A stretch of DNA of 64,000 bases from Amycolatopsis camponoti (lineage in GTDB: Bacteria > Actinomycetota > Actinomycetes > Mycobacteriales > Pseudonocardiaceae), in contig NZ_CABVGP010000001.1 in NCBI RefSeq assembly GCF_902497555.1, forward strand, positions 3,204,501 to 3,268,500, read 5' to 3'. Positions 7,797 to 15,815 of the stretch are shown piece after piece (the stretch's first letter is position 1; each line of letters starts with the position of its first letter). The notes under the pieces were generated by a model. It ran no database searches, had not been told where the DNA came from, and was given only the letters and a program-made list of their open reading frames with translations. The position numbers and the translations under genes were made by a program.

Positions 7797-8909
7797 ATGA
7801 ACGTCACGATCATCGGAGCCGGTCTCGGCGGGCTCGTCCTCGCCCGCGTCCTGCACGTCCACGGCATCGCGGCCACCGTCTACGAGGCCGAAGCGTCCCC
7901 GGCCGCCCGCAAGCAGGGCGGCCTGCTCGACATCCACGAAAACACCGGTCAGGTCGCCCTCGAAGCGGCCGGCCTGACCGACGGGTTCCGCGGGCTGATC
8001 CTGGAAGGGCACGAGGCCACCCGGATCCTCGACCGCGACGGCTCGGTCCTCTACGACGAGCCCGACGACGGCACCGGAGGCCGCCCCGAAGTGCCGCGCG
8101 GCGAGCTGCGGCAGCTGCTGCTCGACTCGCTGCCGGATGGCACCGTCCACTGGGGACACAAGGTCACCGGCGTTCGCGCGCTGGGCGGCGGCCGGCACGA
8201 GGTGACCTTCGCCGGCGGCGCGACCGTCACCACGACCCTGCTGGTCGGCGCGGACGGCGCCTGGTCGAAGGTCCGGCCGCTGCTGTCCGACGCCGAGCCC
8301 GAGTACATCGGGCGCTCGTACGTCGAGACCTTCCTGTACGACAGCGACACCCGGTACCCGGCCGCCGCGAAAGCCGTCGGCGGCGGGGCCCTGCTCGCGC
8401 CGGCCCCGGGCAAGGGGATCCAGGCCCACCGCGAGAAGGGCGGCACGCTGCACACCTACGTCGCGCTGACCGAGCCGGTGGAGTGGTTCGGCGACTTCAC
8501 CGACGCGGCCGCCGCCGTCGAACGGACCGCGCGCGAGTTCGAGGGCTGGGCTCCCGAGCTGACCGCGCTGATCACCGACGGCGACACCGCGCCGGTGCTG
8601 CGCCCGCTCCACACCCTGCCGGTCGAGCACCGGTGGGACCGCGTCCCGGGCGTGACGCTCGTGGGCGACGCCGCCCACCTAGCCACCCCGAACGGCGAAG
8701 GCGCGAACCTCGCCATGCTCGACGGCGCCGAGCTGGGCAAGGCCCTGGCCGCACACGACGACGTGGAGACCGCCCTGGCCGAGTTCGAGCGGGCGATGTT
8801 CCCCCGGAGCGCCGAGTCGGCCGCCGACGGCAACGAGCTGCACGAACTCCTCTTCGGCGACGACTCACCCCGGGGCCTGCTCGCTATGTTCGCCCCGGAG
8901 GGTCAGTGA
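7797..8909 (+). CDS. FAD-dependent monooxygenase (TetX/PHBH-like)
   Basis: 370 aa with RBS GAAGGAGG. The N-terminal Rossmann motif is GAGLGG (residues 7-12), followed by VYEAE; the family DG motif is VGADGAW and the second FAD motif is VGDAAHLATPNGEGANLAMLDG. The GGLLDIHENTGQ segment resembles TetX-type hydroxylases that inactivate tetracyclines, but the same pattern occurs in many aromatic hydroxylases, so the substrate is open. NADPH-dependent hydroxylation is the expected reaction. Divergent from its likely TetR repressor. Confidence 0.9.
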   Translation: MNVTIIGAGLGGLVLARVLHVHGIAATVYEAEASPAARKQGGLLDIHENTGQVALEAAGLTDGFRGLILEGHEATRILDRDGSVLYDEPDDGTGGRPEVPRGELRQLLLDSLPDGTVHWGHKVTGVRALGGGRHEVTFAGGATVTTTLLVGADGAWSKVRPLLSDAEPEYIGRSYVETFLYDSDTRYPAAAKAVGGGALLAPAPGKGIQAHREKGGTLHTYVALTEPVEWFGDFTDAAAAVERTAREFEGWAPELTALITDGDTAPVLRPLHTLPVEHRWDRVPGVTLVGDAAHLATPNGEGANLAMLDGAELGKALAAHDDVETALAEFERAMFPRSAESAADGNELHELLFGDDSPRGLLAMFAPEGQ

Positions 8910-8941
8910 ACCCGCGCGAACGCTGGCACTCCTGCGTAGTC

Positions 8942-8963
8942 GCTCTCCGCGGCCGCGGAGAGC
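8942..8963. terminator. GC-rich hairpin between convergent genes
   Basis: Perfect 22-bp palindrome GCTCTCCGCGG/CCGCGGAGAGC located 33 bp after the monooxygenase and 88 bp before the end of the convergent gene at 9051. No T-run follows, as is common for actinobacterial terminators. It could serve both strands. Confidence 0.6.
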
Positions 8964-9050
8964 ACTGACGCGACCGTCCAACTGACCGGGACCACCTGGC
9001 GGGAGCTCACCACCGGCGCCCGCCTCTTCCTGCGGCTCGCCGGTCCGGGC

Positions 9051-9653
9051 TCAGAGTAGTTCGCGGCCGGCGCGGAAGAACGCCGTCACCTCGCCGTCGA
9101 GGTCGCGCAGCGGGCGGGCGGCCCCGAACGGCGCGTTCCAGAACTCGCCCTCGCGTGCCTCGAACGGGCCGACGTAGGCGTAGGGCTCGCCCAGGTAGCC
9201 GTCGCCGGGGGAGACGCCGTAGTTGACCTCGTCGAGGACGATCGCGACGTCGAAGTGCTCCGGCCACAGCACCGGCGTGCTGCCCGGGGCGAACTCGCGC
9301 AGCGCCCGGTCCCCGGTGGCGAAGGCCGAGAGGAGGCTCTCCAGCGCGTCCGCGGCGAAGGTGATCGTCTCCTCGGGGCGGACTCCGGGACCGCCGGAGT
9401 AGACGCCCGCGGGCTCGCCCGCCTCGAGCCCGGCCTCCGCCGCGACGTCGGCGTAAGTGCGCCCGGCCAGCGGCACCCGGGCCGAGTCCGTCACGAGCTC
9501 GGCGCCTTCGACGCGCAGCGCGGGTCCGGCGACGGTCGCGAAACCACCCTCGGCCACCTGGAGCTCGATGCGCTCGGTCGCGCGGTGCTGCGGGCCGGCC
9601 AGCAGCAGTTCCGCGACGCCGTGCAGTGATCGCCGAGTCGGTTCCCAGTCCAT
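9051..9653 (-). CDS. conserved hypothetical protein
   Basis: 200 aa, acidic, soluble, no signal peptide or membrane segment. Recognisable features are a FDVAIVLDEVNYGVSPGDGYLGEPYAYVGPF stretch and a C-terminal PLRDLDGEVTAFFRAGRELL. I do not recognise the family. Ten bases separate its start from the stop of the DUF6069 gene, so the two may be co-transcribed from the MarR-controlled promoter. Confidence 0.65.
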   Translation of the reverse strand: MDWEPTRRSLHGVAELLLAGPQHRATERIELQVAEGGFATVAGPALRVEGAELVTDSARVPLAGRTYADVAAEAGLEAGEPAGVYSGGPGVRPEETITFAADALESLLSAFATGDRALREFAPGSTPVLWPEHFDVAIVLDEVNYGVSPGDGYLGEPYAYVGPFEAREGEFWNAPFGAARPLRDLDGEVTAFFRAGRELL

Positions 9654-9663
9654 CCCGGAGACG

Positions 9664-10089
9664 TTACCGGGCGACCTGCCCCGGAGCCGCCGGCACCGCG
9701 TTCGCCTCCCGCAGGGTCGGGCGCAGCGCGAGGACGACCGCCGTCGTGACCACCAGGTGCATGAGCATCAGCCCGACGACGTTCGCGGCGGTGGCCCCGG
9801 CGTTCAGGATCAGCAGGTCCGGCACCCAGGTCAGGACGAGGACCGCGGGGACGACGACGCGCAGCGCCTTCGGGGCCCGGCGGGCGATCAGGATCCAGCC
9901 GGCGGTGCCGAGGAGCAGTCCGAGCACGGTCGCCGGCAGGTAGGAGGCGGCGTTGAGGCCCATGCCGATCCCGCCGTCGTCGAGCGAGGACGCCGTCAGC
10001 GCGATGGCGGTGTTGACGGCGGCGGCCGCCACGACGGCGACCCCCAGGCGAAGGGCCGTGGCGGGCGTCCGGGTGGCGGTGGTGGTCAT
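9664..10089 (-). CDS. DUF6069-family four-helix membrane protein
   Basis: 141 aa with four hydrophobic segments: about 14-32 (AVVAAAAVNTAIALTA), 47-66, 76-95 and 100-121 (NVVGLMLMHLVVTTAVVLAL). The pattern matches the actinobacterial DUF6069 family of unknown function. It has a strong RBS AAGGAGGA (minus strand, 10092-10099) that overlaps the inverted repeat bound, probably, by the divergent MarR protein. Confidence 0.8.
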   Translation of the reverse strand: MTTTATRTPATALRLGVAVVAAAAVNTAIALTASSLDDGGIGMGLNAASYLPATVLGLLLGTAGWILIARRAPKALRVVVPAVLVLTWVPDLLILNAGATAANVVGLMLMHLVVTTAVVLALRPTLREANAVPAAPGQVAR

Positions 10090-10098
10090 CGCTCCTCC

Positions 10099-10120
10099 TT
10101 GGGTTGCGTGTTAAACCCAA
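10099..10120. promoter_or_regulatory. MarR operator candidate (TTGGGTT-N8-AACCCAA)
   Basis: 22-bp inverted repeat in the gap between DUF6069 and marR. The 13-mer GTTGCGTGTTAAA occurs here (10103-10115) and again at 10132-10144, 29 bp apart, overlapping the start region of marR. This fits repression of both divergent genes. Confidence 0.65.
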
Positions 10121-10151
10121 AGGTAGGTCGAGTTGCGTGTTAAAGTCAAGC

Positions 10152-10655
10152 GTGGGCGAGCAGGAAACCGAGGAGCCGTTCGACCGGCTCGGCAAAGAAG
10201 AGCGGCGTGTGTGGATCAACCTGGCGAAGGTCCTGCTCACGCTGCCGGGAGCGCTGGAGAGCCAGCTGCTGCGGGACGCCGACCTGACGCTGCTGGGCTA
10301 CATGATCCTGGCGCGGCTTTCGGTCGTGCCGGGGGAAAGCCTGCGGATGAGCGAGATCGCGGAGATGGCCAACGGGTCGCTGCCGCGGATTTCGCACGCG
10401 GTGGCCCGGATGGAGGATCGCGGGTGGGTGACGCGGAAGGTGTGCACCGGCCAGGGCCGCCGGTTCACGACCGCGACCCTGACCGACGCCGGCCGCGCGC
10501 ACCTCGCGGACGCGTCGCCCGCGCACGTGGCGAACGTGCGGCGCCTGGTGGTCGACCCGCTCGGCGACGACTTCCTGCGGCTCGGGGACGCCGTCGAGCG
10601 GATCGTCGAGAACCTCGGGCTGCCCACCGAAGTCCTCAAACGGCCGAAAGCCTGA
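10152..10655 (+). CDS. MarR-family regulator
   Basis: 167 aa from GTG at 10152 (VGEQETEEPF); an ORF start at 10104 falls inside the operator and is less likely. The winged helix is LGYMILARLSVVPGESLRMSEIAEMANGSLPRISHAVARMEDRGWVTRKV, followed by the wing GRRFTTATLTDAGRAHL. It is divergent from DUF6069 with shared operators, the standard arrangement for self-repression plus control of a small efflux or stress membrane protein. Confidence 0.9.
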   Translation: MGEQETEEPFDRLGKEERRVWINLAKVLLTLPGALESQLLRDADLTLLGYMILARLSVVPGESLRMSEIAEMANGSLPRISHAVARMEDRGWVTRKVCTGQGRRFTTATLTDAGRAHLADASPAHVANVRRLVVDPLGDDFLRLGDAVERIVENLGLPTEVLKRPKA

Positions 10656-10692
10656 CCGGCGACCGCGCCGGCCAGGCCCCGTCAGCGCAGCG

Positions 10693-11961
10693 TCACGACC
10701 GGAGGACGAACTCGGCGACGTCGGTGCCCAGCTGCCGCCCGGCTTCGTGGTCGAGCCGGGTGTGGACGCCCGCGACGATGCGGCTCAGGCCCGCCTCGTC
10801 GGCGACGTCCTGGAACGTCGCGAACCGCCGGACCACGCCCGGCAGCGCTTCGGACGTCACGTCCAGGGCCCACCGGGGCCCGTACTCCTGCCGCAGCACC
10901 AGGGCACCCGCCTGCGAGACGACGCTGTGCGCGCCCGGGTACGCCGGGTCCGCCGGGGTGGTCGCCAGGCTCGACCAGTCCGGGACGCCGTCCGTCGCCG
11001 GGTTCCCGTCCTCGCCGGCCAGGCGGATCGCGGTGATCGGCCGCCAGATCCGGTAGTGGTACTTCGCCTCGTAGAACGCGATCACCGCGTCCGCGAACGC
11101 CAGGTTCAGCCGCGCGAACACCCGCGCCGCGACCAGCAGGCCGCTCCGGGAACCGCCGACGACCGACTGGGCGATCTCGTTCCAGTAGTTCCAGATCGGC
11201 GCGGCCCAGAACCGCGCCCGCTGAGTCTCGTCGGCGGTGCGGGTGGTGCTGGTGTCGCGCCCGGCCGCCGCGACTTCGCGCAACGCCTTCGCGTAGCGGG
11301 CGCCGCCCAGCGCGGGGTAGGGCGCCGGCCGGAACCGGTTCGCCCGGTCGAGCACGAACGGCGTCACCGCGGCCCAGTGGGTGAACGCGGCGGGCGCGAA
11401 CGCGGGCGGGGACGGCCGGTACTGCCCGGGTGCCGTCCCCGGCGGCAGCACCGGCGGGACCGCGGCCGAACCGTCGTCGGCGCGCAGGCCCAGCAGCAGC
11501 CGGGCGACCAGGCGCCCGGCCCGCACCCCGTCCTCGCGCCGCGCCGGATCCACCGCGGCGAGCTGTCCCGCCAGCAGGCTCCCGAACTCGCCGGCCCGGC
11601 TGGGGTACAGCGCGGCCAGGACGTCGTGCGCGGCCTGAGCGGCGGCGGCTTCCGGGGCCGCCGCACCCGGGACGTCGACGGTGAACAGGTAGGGCCGCCC
11701 GGTCCCGGCCGTCGCGACGACCGCGTCGTGGATCGCCGCGTGCAGCAGGGCGAAGGCGCGGGTCGGGTGCACGGTCGCGGGCTGGAGGCCGGCCGTGCGC
11801 ACGGTGGCCAGCAGCTCGCGGCTCCAGGCGACGACGACGTCCGCGCCGCCGCGCCGGACCGGGGCCGCGGTGGCCGGCGACCGCACGCCGGTGGTGGCGA
11901 GCACGGCGGCGGCCGTCCCGCCGGTGATGAACAGGTGCCGGCGCGACATCGATGTGGTCAT
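10693..11961 (-). CDS. secreted vanadium-dependent haloperoxidase/PAP2-family enzyme
   Basis: 422 aa. A Tat signal opens the protein (MSRRHLFITGGTAAAVLAT). The vanadate/phosphate pocket motifs are present though slightly divergent: KYHYRIWRPITAIR, then DPAYPGAHSVV (usual PxxPSGHA, here Pro-Gly-Ala-His), then GVHTRLDHEAGR with the catalytic His. The family either oxidises halides with H2O2 or acts as an acid phosphatase; sequence alone cannot decide. It is divergent from the sigma-factor/Rieske pair, sharing a 114-bp intergenic region with a palindrome at 12008-12022. Confidence 0.85.
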   Translation of the reverse strand: MTTSMSRRHLFITGGTAAAVLATTGVRSPATAAPVRRGGADVVVAWSRELLATVRTAGLQPATVHPTRAFALLHAAIHDAVVATAGTGRPYLFTVDVPGAAAPEAAAAQAAHDVLAALYPSRAGEFGSLLAGQLAAVDPARREDGVRAGRLVARLLLGLRADDGSAAVPPVLPPGTAPGQYRPSPPAFAPAAFTHWAAVTPFVLDRANRFRPAPYPALGGARYAKALREVAAAGRDTSTTRTADETQRARFWAAPIWNYWNEIAQSVVGGSRSGLLVAARVFARLNLAFADAVIAFYEAKYHYRIWRPITAIRLAGEDGNPATDGVPDWSSLATTPADPAYPGAHSVVSQAGALVLRQEYGPRWALDVTSEALPGVVRRFATFQDVADEAGLSRIVAGVHTRLDHEAGRQLGTDVAEFVLRS

Positions 11962-12007
11962 TTCTCTCCCCGGGTCACTGGATGCTCCGCTTGCCGATAC
12001 GCCCGCC

Positions 12008-12022
12008 GGTTACGGCGTAACC
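12008..12022. promoter_or_regulatory. palindrome GGTTAC-ggc-GTAACC between haloperoxidase and sigma gene
   Basis: Perfect 15-bp palindrome 46 bp upstream of the haloperoxidase start and 53 bp upstream of the sigma-factor start. It may be an operator or overlap a sigma-specific -35 element. No dedicated regulator gene is adjacent, so the binder is unknown. Confidence 0.55.
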
Positions 12023-12075
12023 CCGTCGCGTATCCCTCAGGTGGCGAGAAGAATCGGCGGGGGAGAAGGCGGGCG

Positions 12076-12657
12076 GTGCCGGTGGCACAGCGGTTCCGGC
12101 GCAGACGCGCCGAAGGGGACGACGCGGGCGAAGCGCCCCGCGCGCGGCTGCACGCGGTCGGCGCGGACGTCTACCCGGACTGGGAGGCGGTCTACCGCGA
12201 CAACGTCGACCGCGTCTACCGGCTGATGTTCTCGAAGGTCGGCAACCGGCCCGACGCGGAGGACCTCACCACGGAGGTCTTCCTGACGGCGCTGCGGCCG
12301 CTGCGCATCTCGGCGAGCGTGGGCGAGGTCCGGGCGTACCTGCTGGCCACCGCACGGACGGTGCTGGCCGGGCACTGGCGGCGCACGCTCGGCCGGGAGA
12401 TCACCGCCCTGGACGAGGAGCGCGACATCGCGGCCTTCGAAACCGGCGCGATCGACCCGCGGACCCCGGCCCACGCCGAGGCGATCCTCCGTCAGCTGCC
12501 CGAACGGTACGGCCGCATCCTGCGGCTGCGGTTCCTGCAGGCGTGCTCGCTCAAGGAAGCGGCGGCGGAGCTCGGCATCACCGTCGGCAACGCGAAGGTG
12601 CTGCAGCACCGCGCGTTGCGACAGGCGGCCCAGCTCGCGGAAGGGACGGAGACGTGA
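12076..12657 (+). CDS. ECF-like sigma-70 family sigma factor
   Basis: 193 aa from GTG at 12076 with GGAGAAGG-type RBS 8-15 bases upstream. Region 2 is DWEAVYRDNVDRVYRLMFSKVGNRPDAEDLTTEVFLTAL with the following RAYLLATARTVLAGHW; region 4 is ILRQLPERYGRILRLRFLQACSLKEAAAELGITVGNAKVLQHRAL. A ~35-residue basic N-terminal extension precedes region 2. No zinc-finger anti-sigma gene is next door; instead its stop overlaps the start of a membrane Rieske protein (GTGA, 12654-12657), which may take that role. Confidence 0.92.
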   Translation: MPVAQRFRRRRAEGDDAGEAPRARLHAVGADVYPDWEAVYRDNVDRVYRLMFSKVGNRPDAEDLTTEVFLTALRPLRISASVGEVRAYLLATARTVLAGHWRRTLGREITALDEERDIAAFETGAIDPRTPAHAEAILRQLPERYGRILRLRFLQACSLKEAAAELGITVGNAKVLQHRALRQAAQLAEGTET

Positions 12658-13340
12658 CCACTCGAGGCGTCCGCCGGTACGTCAAGGACCTCCTGCGCCG
12701 GCGCCGGCCGCGCCCGTTCGAGGCCGGCCCCGGTGACGAAGCCGAGCTGCGGACCGCGGTGCTGCTGCGTGCCGCCCGGCCGGGAGCCGGAGCGGCGAGC
12801 GAGGAGTTCGTCACCGGGCTGCACCGGCGGCTCGCCCAGGAGCTCGGGGAACCGGCGCCCGGGCGCGGCGGCACCCGCCGCCGGTTCATCCAGGTGTCCT
12901 CGGCCGCGGCGGTGGCGGCCGCGGCGGGCGCCGGCGTCGAGTACCTGGTGACGTCGGGAGGTGAGACGGCGGCCGCGCCACCACCCACGCCGGAGGAGAC
13001 GCTGCGGCCCGAGAACGGCCGGTGGCGGGCCGTCGTGGCGGCCCAGGACCTGCCCGAAGGTGGGGTGCTGCCGTTCGACTTCGGCGCCGTGGCGGGGTTC
13101 GTCCGGCGTTCGGGCGGGCAGGTCAGCGCGGTCTCGGCGACCTGCACGCACCTGGGCTGCCGGCTGAACCTGGACGCCCCGGCGCGGCGGCTGAACTGCC
13201 CGTGCCACCGGACGGCGTTCGCGGTCGACGGCGTGGTCCTGACGCACCAGCTGCCGGTGACGCCGCCGCCGCTGCCGCACCTGGTGGTGCGCGAAGCCGG
13301 GGGAGTGGTCGAGGTGCTGGTCCCGCCGGCCGGAGCGTGA
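12654..13340 (+). CDS. membrane-anchored Rieske [2Fe-2S] protein, translationally coupled to sigma factor
   Basis: 228 aa. The GTG start overlaps the sigma stop. Residues 1-73 are cytoplasm-like with a EFVTGLHRRLAQEL helix resembling sigma-associated proteins; residues 74-98 read TRRRFIQVSSAAAVAAAAGAG, an internal twin-arginine membrane anchor. The exported domain carries CTHLGC (C164, H166, C169) and CPCHR (C182, C184, H185), i.e. both cluster-ligand pairs and the structural disulfide. This fits a redox-active outer-face domain tied to a cytoplasmic N-terminus. Candidate redox sensor or anti-sigma; electron-transfer role is the alternative. Confidence 0.88.
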   Translation: MTTRGVRRYVKDLLRRRRPRPFEAGPGDEAELRTAVLLRAARPGAGAASEEFVTGLHRRLAQELGEPAPGRGGTRRRFIQVSSAAAVAAAAGAGVEYLVTSGGETAAAPPPTPEETLRPENGRWRAVVAAQDLPEGGVLPFDFGAVAGFVRRSGGQVSAVSATCTHLGCRLNLDAPARRLNCPCHRTAFAVDGVVLTHQLPVTPPPLPHLVVREAGGVVEVLVPPAGA

Positions 13341-13444
13341 CCCCCGCGCGCATTCCCGGCAGGGCACCACCGTCACCGGCACCGGCCGGATGCGCGGCTA
13401 CCTCCACCCGGAGCTGTACCTCGGCGGGTACCGGGTCGCGCCGC

Positions 13445-14212
13445 TCAGCGCAGGTGCGAGGCGCCGTTGACGTCGAGGATCGCGCCGGAGCTCCACGCCG
13501 CTTCCGGTGAGGCCAGGTGGACGATCGCCGCGGCGACGTCCTCGGCGGTGCCCACCCGGCCGAACGGGCTCTGGTCCCGCAGCGCTTCGCCGCCCGGGCC
13601 GGCGAGCTTGGCTTCCTGGCGTTCGGTGGCGACGAACCCGGGCGCCACCGACGTCACGGAAATCCGGTGCGGGGCCAGGGCGATCGCCATCGACTGGCCG
13701 AAGGCGTGCAGCGCGGCCTTGCTCGCGCCGTAGGCCGGGTGCTCGGGTTCGCCGCGGAACGCGCCGCGCGAGCCGACGTTGACGACGCTGCCCGGGCGGC
13801 CGTCCTCGATCAGGTGGCGGGCCACCGCCCACGTGACGTTGGCGGCGCCGAGGAGGTTGACGTCGACCGTGCGCCGCCACACCGCCACCCACTGGTCGTA
13901 GCCGACCTCGGCCACGGCGTGGCGGGTCTGTTCCGTCGGGGCCTGGGCGGCGTTGTTGACCAGGACGTCGACGCGGCCGAGCGTCGCGATCGCTTCGTCG
14001 ACGACCTGGCGTGCCGCGGCCGGGTCGCCTAGGTCGCCGGCGACGCAGGTGTGTCCGGAGCCCGCCAGCTCGCGCAGCGTCGTCTCGGCGTCGTCGCGCC
14101 GGGTCGCGTAGTGGACCGCCACGCGGTAGCCGCGCGCCGCGAAGGCGACGGCAGTGGCCCGGCCGATGCCGCGGGAGCCGCCCGTGACCAGTACGCCTCT
14201 TTGCCCGGTCAT
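13445..14212 (-). CDS. SDR-family oxidoreductase (FabG-like)
   Basis: 255 aa classical short-chain dehydrogenase. Cofactor loop TGGSRGIG (10-17), NNAAQ (86-90), catalytic S148, Y161 and K165 (YGASK), and C-terminal ILDVNGASHLR are all present, so it should be an active NADP(H)-dependent ketoreductase or alcohol dehydrogenase. A basic HYATRRDD after strand 2 favours NADP. Its ATG overlaps the tetR stop by four bases, so regulator and enzyme form an operon. Substrate unknown. Confidence 0.9.
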   Translation of the reverse strand: MTGQRGVLVTGGSRGIGRATAVAFAARGYRVAVHYATRRDDAETTLRELAGSGHTCVAGDLGDPAAARQVVDEAIATLGRVDVLVNNAAQAPTEQTRHAVAEVGYDQWVAVWRRTVDVNLLGAANVTWAVARHLIEDGRPGSVVNVGSRGAFRGEPEHPAYGASKAALHAFGQSMAIALAPHRISVTSVAPGFVATERQEAKLAGPGGEALRDQSPFGRVGTAEDVAAAIVHLASPEAAWSSGAILDVNGASHLR

Positions 14213-14778
14213 CGCTCGCCTCCCGTCGACAGGGCCCGCAGTTCGTCGAAAGCTTGCGAGAGATGGATGTCCAGGCTCTGCGCCGGGTCGTCGATCCAGG
14301 CCTGGGCCGCGTGGTGGAAGGTCGCCCAGCCGGTCTGCGCGGCCAGGCCCGCCGGCCCGCTTCGGATGCCCCGCTCCCGCAGCGCTTCCGCCAGCGCGTC
14401 GGTGAGCGAGGCGTGCTTGGCCAGTTCGCGTTCGCGCAGCGCCGGGGTCGCGGCGATGATCGCCAGCCGCGGCTCGGAGAACGGGCGGTTGGCTTCGAGG
14501 ATCCGCGCGGCCTTCCGGAACGCGCGCAGCAGGATCTCGTACGGCGTCAGGCCGTCGGGGGCTTCGGCCACCGCCTCGGTCATCGTGTCGCGCAGGTCGG
14601 CTTCGCCGTCGAAGAGCACTTCGCGCTTGTCCGCGAAGTGCCGGAAGTAGGTGCGCTCGTTGAGGCCGGCGCGCGCGGCGATCTCCGCGGTGGTGGTCCG
14701 GTCGAACCCGCGTTCCCCGTACAGCTCGAGGGCCGCCTGCTGGAGGCGGCGGCGCGCTTCTGCTCCGCTTCGTGGCAC
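14209..14778 (-). CDS. TetR-family regulator
   Basis: 189 aa. HTH: ARRRLQQAALELYGERGFDRTTTAEIAARAGLNERTYFRHFADKREVLF. It is first gene of the tetR-SDR operon and divergent from the epimerase-like gene at 14889. The 110-bp gap contains three related palindromes built on GCCAGT-n-ACTGGC, so it probably represses both directions through multiple dimers. Confidence 0.92.
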   Translation of the reverse strand: MPRSGAEARRRLQQAALELYGERGFDRTTTAEIAARAGLNERTYFRHFADKREVLFDGEADLRDTMTEAVAEAPDGLTPYEILLRAFRKAARILEANRPFSEPRLAIIAATPALRERELAKHASLTDALAEALRERGIRSGPAGLAAQTGWATFHHAAQAWIDDPAQSLDIHLSQAFDELRALSTGGER

Positions 14779-14798
14779 GAGCCGAGGCTACCGCATTC

Positions 14799-14813
14799 CG
14801 CCAGTGACTGGCG
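14799..14813. promoter_or_regulatory. TetR operator A (CGCCAGT-g-ACTGGCG)
   Basis: Perfect 15-bp palindrome 21 bp from the tetR start; the first of three in a 65-bp span. Confidence 0.8.
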
Positions 14814-14820
14814 TCACGTT

Positions 14821-14837
14821 GCGCCAGTAACTGGCGC
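14821..14837. promoter_or_regulatory. TetR operator B (GCGCCAGT-a-ACTGGCGC)
   Basis: Perfect 17-bp palindrome, centre 23 bp from operator A. Confidence 0.8.
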
Positions 14838-14844
14838 TACGCGT

Positions 14845-14863
14845 AGTGTCAGCGACTGGCACT
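14845..14863. promoter_or_regulatory. TetR operator C (imperfect)
   Basis: AGTGTCAGcGACTGGCACT, near-palindromic with the same CAG/CTGGC core, centre 25 bp from operator B and 26 bp before the epimerase ATG. Confidence 0.65.
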
Positions 14864-14888
14864 AAGTCGTCTCGACGGGAGTCTTCGC

Positions 14889-15770
14889 ATGCATGTCTTC
14901 GTCACCGGGGGTTCCGGCCAGACCGGTCCCACCGTCGTCGCCGAGCTTCTCGCGGCCGGCCACGCCGTCACCGGCCTCGCACGCTCGGAGGCCGCGGCCG
15001 CGCGGCTGGAATCGTGGGGAGCCGCCGTACTCCGCGGTTCGCTGGAGGACTTCGATGTTCTGCGCCGCGGGGCCGAGGCGGCCGACGGCGTCCTGCACAT
15101 GGCGTTCGGCGGCGACTTCGCCGATCCGGACGACCTGACGCGGCGCGACACGGCGGCGATCGAGGCGCTCGGCCGGGCGGCGGGCAAGCCGTTCGTCAGC
15201 ACGTCGGGGACGCTGGTCCTGCCCGGCGGCCGGGAGAGCACCGAACGGGATGAGCCCGACGCGCACGGCATCGCCGGCTTCCGCATCCCGGGCGAGCGGG
15301 CGTGCCTGGACGCCGGCGGCACGGTGGTCCGGCTGGCGCCGACCGTCCACGGCCCGCGGGACCACGGCTTCATCCCGATGCTCATCGCCACGGCGCGCAA
15401 GACCGGCGTCTCGGCGTACGTCGGTGACGGCGGCAACCGCTGGCCCGCGGTCCACCGCCGGGACGCGGCAGTCCTGTTCCGGCTGGCCTTGGAGCAAGCT
15501 CCGGCCGGGAGCGTGCTGCACGGCGTGGCCGAGAATGTGACGTTCAAGGACATCGCGGAGACGGTCGCCCGGAAGCTCGGCCTGCCCGCCGTTTCCCTGA
15601 CGCCGGAGGAGGCCGCGTCGCATTTCGCGAGCCCGTTCATGGCCCGGGTCCACGGCTTCGACGGGCCGGTCTCGAGTGCCGGGACGCGGCAGCTGCTCGG
15701 CTGGACGCCCGGTCACCCGGGCTTGCTGGAAGACCTGGCGAACGGCGACTACTTCGCGGCCCCCGCCTAG
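14889..15770 (+). CDS. extended/atypical SDR (NAD(P)-dependent epimerase/dehydratase-like)
   Basis: 293 aa. The N-terminal nucleotide motif is TGGSGQTG (7-14). The usual YxxxK catalytic pair is not evident (FRIPGERACL sits where it would be expected), typical of atypical SDRs that act as NADPH-dependent reductases or sensors. VHGPRDHGFIPMLI and the later GWTPGHPGLLEDL match the family C-terminal half. Controlled, by context, by the divergent TetR through three operators. Confidence 0.85.
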   Translation: MHVFVTGGSGQTGPTVVAELLAAGHAVTGLARSEAAAARLESWGAAVLRGSLEDFDVLRRGAEAADGVLHMAFGGDFADPDDLTRRDTAAIEALGRAAGKPFVSTSGTLVLPGGRESTERDEPDAHGIAGFRIPGERACLDAGGTVVRLAPTVHGPRDHGFIPMLIATARKTGVSAYVGDGGNRWPAVHRRDAAVLFRLALEQAPAGSVLHGVAENVTFKDIAETVARKLGLPAVSLTPEEAASHFASPFMARVHGFDGPVSSAGTRQLLGWTPGHPGLLEDLANGDYFAAPA

Positions 15771-15815
15771 ACTTCGCCTGATTCCGTCGGCGCTGCCGCG
15801 AGAAGTGGTGGGTAC

